41,571 bases of DNA, from contig WIXG01000538.1 of assembly GCA_009869945.1 (NCBI GenBank), positions 1-41,571 on the forward strand, in the 5' to 3' direction. The translations under genes were made by a program, and so were the position numbers. Below are positions 39,777 through 41,571 of the stretch, in pieces. How positions within the stretch are numbered: position 1 is the stretch's first letter; every line of letters starts with the position of its first letter. This DNA comes from Mesaphorura yosii (taxonomy: Eukaryota; Arthropoda; Collembola; Poduromorpha; Tullbergiidae). The notes under the pieces were generated by a model, which was not told the DNA's origin, did no database searches, and worked only from the letters and a program-made list of their open reading frames with translations.

Positions 39777-40275
39777 TCAAGAAAAGAGTAAGTACAACGA
39801 TTCAATGTAACTTGGCGGCGCCTCGTACGCGGGTGCCCGCTCCTCCGCTACTTGAGCGACCTCGATTGCGACGTGTGCCTGTGGCAACCGCCCCTCACTC
39901 GTGCTGTTCCCATTTGGAAGCTCACTTCGCACGTTGCTCGGTTCTGGCTGTGCCGAACCGTTCGGAAATTCCAAAGGAGTGTAAGCGGAGCTCTGCTGCT
40001 CATGGTTCACAAAATTTTCATAGTCTCTGCCGCGTCCGCGTGGACGCCACCGATTTCGGTTTCTCGTAAGCGGCCCCTGACCGCGGCCGTACATTTTGTT
40101 GACCCACCACGAAATCAATGTCATTACGATGGCAAACAGCAAAATCTGAAAGATTTTCACAATAATTATTAATGCAGGTGTCTCGAATTTAGGATTCTTA
40201 CCCCAAATGAACACGACTACGCCAAAGTACTGCCGATTTCATTGTCGATTCCAGCGATGTATCCACTGGTCCACT
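39777..40275 (-). pseudogene. PPxY mini-membrane protein, copy 11 (5' end disrupted)
   Basis: Exon 2 (40145-39777) is fully open: ILLFAIVMTLISWWVNKM, an Arg/Gly linker and the tail APAYEAPPSYIESLYLLFS, nearly the end of copy 4. In exon 1 the aligned frame reads WNRQ-stop-NRQYFGVVVFIW (copy 4: WNRQLSQYFVILLGFL). A TGA replaces the expected residue, and the donor phase is off by one base. The 56-nt intron, if retained, keeps this frame open. Translation could still start at an internal Met. The first PPxY is degraded to PAYE, the second (PPSY) is intact. Confidence 0.5.
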
Positions 40276-40300
40276 TCACAATTTAGATTTTCTGTACAGG

Positions 40301-40307
40301 TTTTATA
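40301..40307 (-). promoter_or_regulatory. TATA box upstream of copy 11
   Basis: TATAAAA on the minus strand, a good core-promoter candidate. The promoter looks preserved although the coding start is damaged. Confidence 0.5.
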
Positions 40308-40563
40308 GAGCTGGTCGGGGTTTTGACCCGAATTCGCACTCGAGGAGATCAATATTGCAAACAGACAGAGATTCAGTCACGAGATGTATATGCTTTCTTT
40401 TCTCCGACCGAGCGAGTCGAAAAGTCATCGGCCGTTCGAGTTTCGTATGCCACTCGTGCGAATTTGTAAGTGCAGATCTCGTGCATCTCGTTGGCTCTGA
40501 GTCTGAGCCCGAGCCTGCAGCCCCCGAACATTTCTTTTGAATAAACCATAGCCAAACTTACAA

Positions 40564-40569
40564 TTTATT
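40564..40569 (-). terminator. Poly(A) signal, copy 12
   Basis: AATAAA on the minus strand, 17 nt after the copy-12 stop. Confidence 0.45.
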
Positions 40570-40585
40570 TCAGTTTGTGTTTGTG

Positions 40586-40919
40586 TCAGGCGTACAACAG
40601 ATAAAGCGGTTCGAAATAAGATGGTGGTTCCTCATACATCGGGAGCTGCTCCTCCGGGGCGGGGGCGCTGGCCTCGATTGGCGGCACCTCTAAGTGTCAC
40701 CCTCACCTGATCACGTGCCCTCGAAATCGCATCAATGTCAGCAAAACTGGGAGCACTTGCAGACGGTGTCGTCAGAGTAGGAGCACGCAGTACAAAAATC
40801 GGAACTGGCGCACCTCCTGTTGGGTACATGTACATTATGTACAGAGATAGAATGCAACTCGGTGGCCGGTGGAGGCAGCCAATGTTAGTTCTGGAAAACC
40901 GGCTCGTGCCGACCCCCAT
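40586..40919 (-). pseudogene. PPxY mini-membrane protein, copy 12 (frameshifted, partial)
   Basis: The last part on the minus strand reads EVPPIEASAPAPEEQLPMYE then EPPSYFEPLYLLYA and stops at 40586. Just upstream, across a one-base shift near 40690, the sense is in a neighbouring frame (SFADIDAISRARDQVRVTL), comparable to SDHITIRV in copy 4. The anchor is weak (LSLYIMYMYP) and no first exon is identified. One intact PPxY (PPSY) remains. Confidence 0.5.
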
Positions 40920-40955
40920 GTGCGTCCTTGTACAATTACATGGACTTGCGTGAAA

Positions 40956-41571
40956 TGGCTAGACTCTCGGCAAGGTAGACAGAGTTTTCCTATTCAGTCG
41001 TTAATTCAGGGCAGGTCACTTGGAACGGCAGCATGTGGAGTCCGTGGAACATGACTTCTTTGATTTGATAGTGGTCGAATCTCTCCCACAGCATTTCGTC
41101 CTTCACGAGGGTAATGATGGTTTACCATGATTTGCAGATGCTCCTACGGGTCGCGGCTCAACCTGACTACGTGTTGCACTAGTCGATGTACTGTGACCTT
41201 TCCCAGGTAACCAACAATGGAAAACCGGACAAGAAGCATCAGACTCGGTTCCGTGTGATACTCAGATATTTTAAAGAGAAACAGTCCACTGTCCTTATTT
41301 AGGTACGATAGCGACATTATCAGTTGTCAGGAGTTTGTCTTATTTTGCACTACAATGAATATTACTGTAAACATACACATGATAAAGAACTACGATAAGT
41401 AAAATAAAAGTGACCACCGTCGTGTCGGGCAAATTTGCTTCTTGATGTGCTTAATCATAATGAATAAAAATATCTACTAATTATTTTTCGGATCACAAGC
41501 AGAGTCGCTCAAATTATGTGCCATCAGTCTCGGGCAAATGACATTGGTCTCAAGTCTCCCCTCTCGCGTTC
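40956..41571. other. Window end, no supported gene
   Basis: AT-rich with short frames only. No PPxY tail, splice-flanked exon or RNA gene was recognised. Confidence 0.5.

Noticed and set aside
1..41571. CRISPR arrays, bacterial operons, rRNA or tRNA genes
   Set aside because: Gene structure is eukaryotic; no spaced direct-repeat array or cloverleaf was recognised by eye.

Overview
The window is nuclear DNA from an animal with a compact, intron-containing genome. Most introns are 45-110 nt with GTAAGT-like donors. The mix of families points to a hexapod arthropod: an insect-type chemoreceptor, a mu-class GST, a ZP-domain cuticle-type protein, an ionotropic receptor relic and short TTAGG runs. 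A springtail (Collembola) is my best guess; this is inference, not shown. Exon models come from reading frames and splice signals only, without transcripts.

Layout. At 0.06-0.66 kb (-) is an unknown acidic, serine-rich protein. At 1.96-3.63 kb (-) is a PA-TM-RING-H2 ubiquitin ligase. At 4.87-6.86 kb (+) is a CCCH zinc finger plus Tudor protein. At 7.1-7.8 kb (-) is a decayed chemoreceptor. At 8.0-9.1 kb (-) is a cathepsin L-like protease. At 11-12.2 kb (-) are an ankyrin-like relic and a LITAF-like protein. At 12.6-14.6 kb (-) are two tandem short-chain dehydrogenases (L-xylulose/carbonyl reductase type). At 16.5-20.8 kb (+) is a very large ZP-domain membrane protein. At 21.2-22.4 kb (-) is an intact seven-TM chemoreceptor. 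At 23.3-23.7 kb is an F-box/LRR-like relic. At 24.2-25.0 kb (+) is a LAPTM-like four-TM protein. At 26.1-27.4 kb are relics of an ionotropic receptor and an unknown membrane protein. At 27.7-28.5 kb (+) is a secreted beta/gamma-crystallin-like protein. At 28.9-30.5 kb (-) is a CARD domain fused to a phospholipid scramblase domain. At 30.8-31.6 kb are fragments including a broken C2H2 zinc finger. At 31.8-32.6 kb (+) is a mu-class GST.

The most unusual region is 33.2-41.0 kb. It holds about a dozen related copies, on both strands, of a tiny two-exon gene. Each intact copy makes a short Cys-rich or hydrophobic N-terminal membrane anchor, a variable Pro-rich linker and a C-terminal tail with one or two overlapping PPxY motifs followed by SL(Y/F). 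Three copies look fully intact, one is a possible short intact form, and the rest are frameshifted, stopped or truncated. Plus-strand copies share an upstream block with TGACGT, TACGTG, TATTTTT and CACCACCAG. PPxY motifs are established ligands of Nedd4-type WW-domain ubiquitin ligases, so I infer a lineage-specific family of membrane-tethered ubiquitin-ligase adaptors or substrates.

The second notable gene is the CARD-scramblase fusion with a C-terminal TM anchor, which would tie a death-fold signalling module to a membrane-lipid protein. LITAF-like, LAPTM-like and PA-TM-RING proteins, all families of the endolysosomal/ubiquitin pathway, lie in the same 41 kb; co-occurrence by chance is quite possible.
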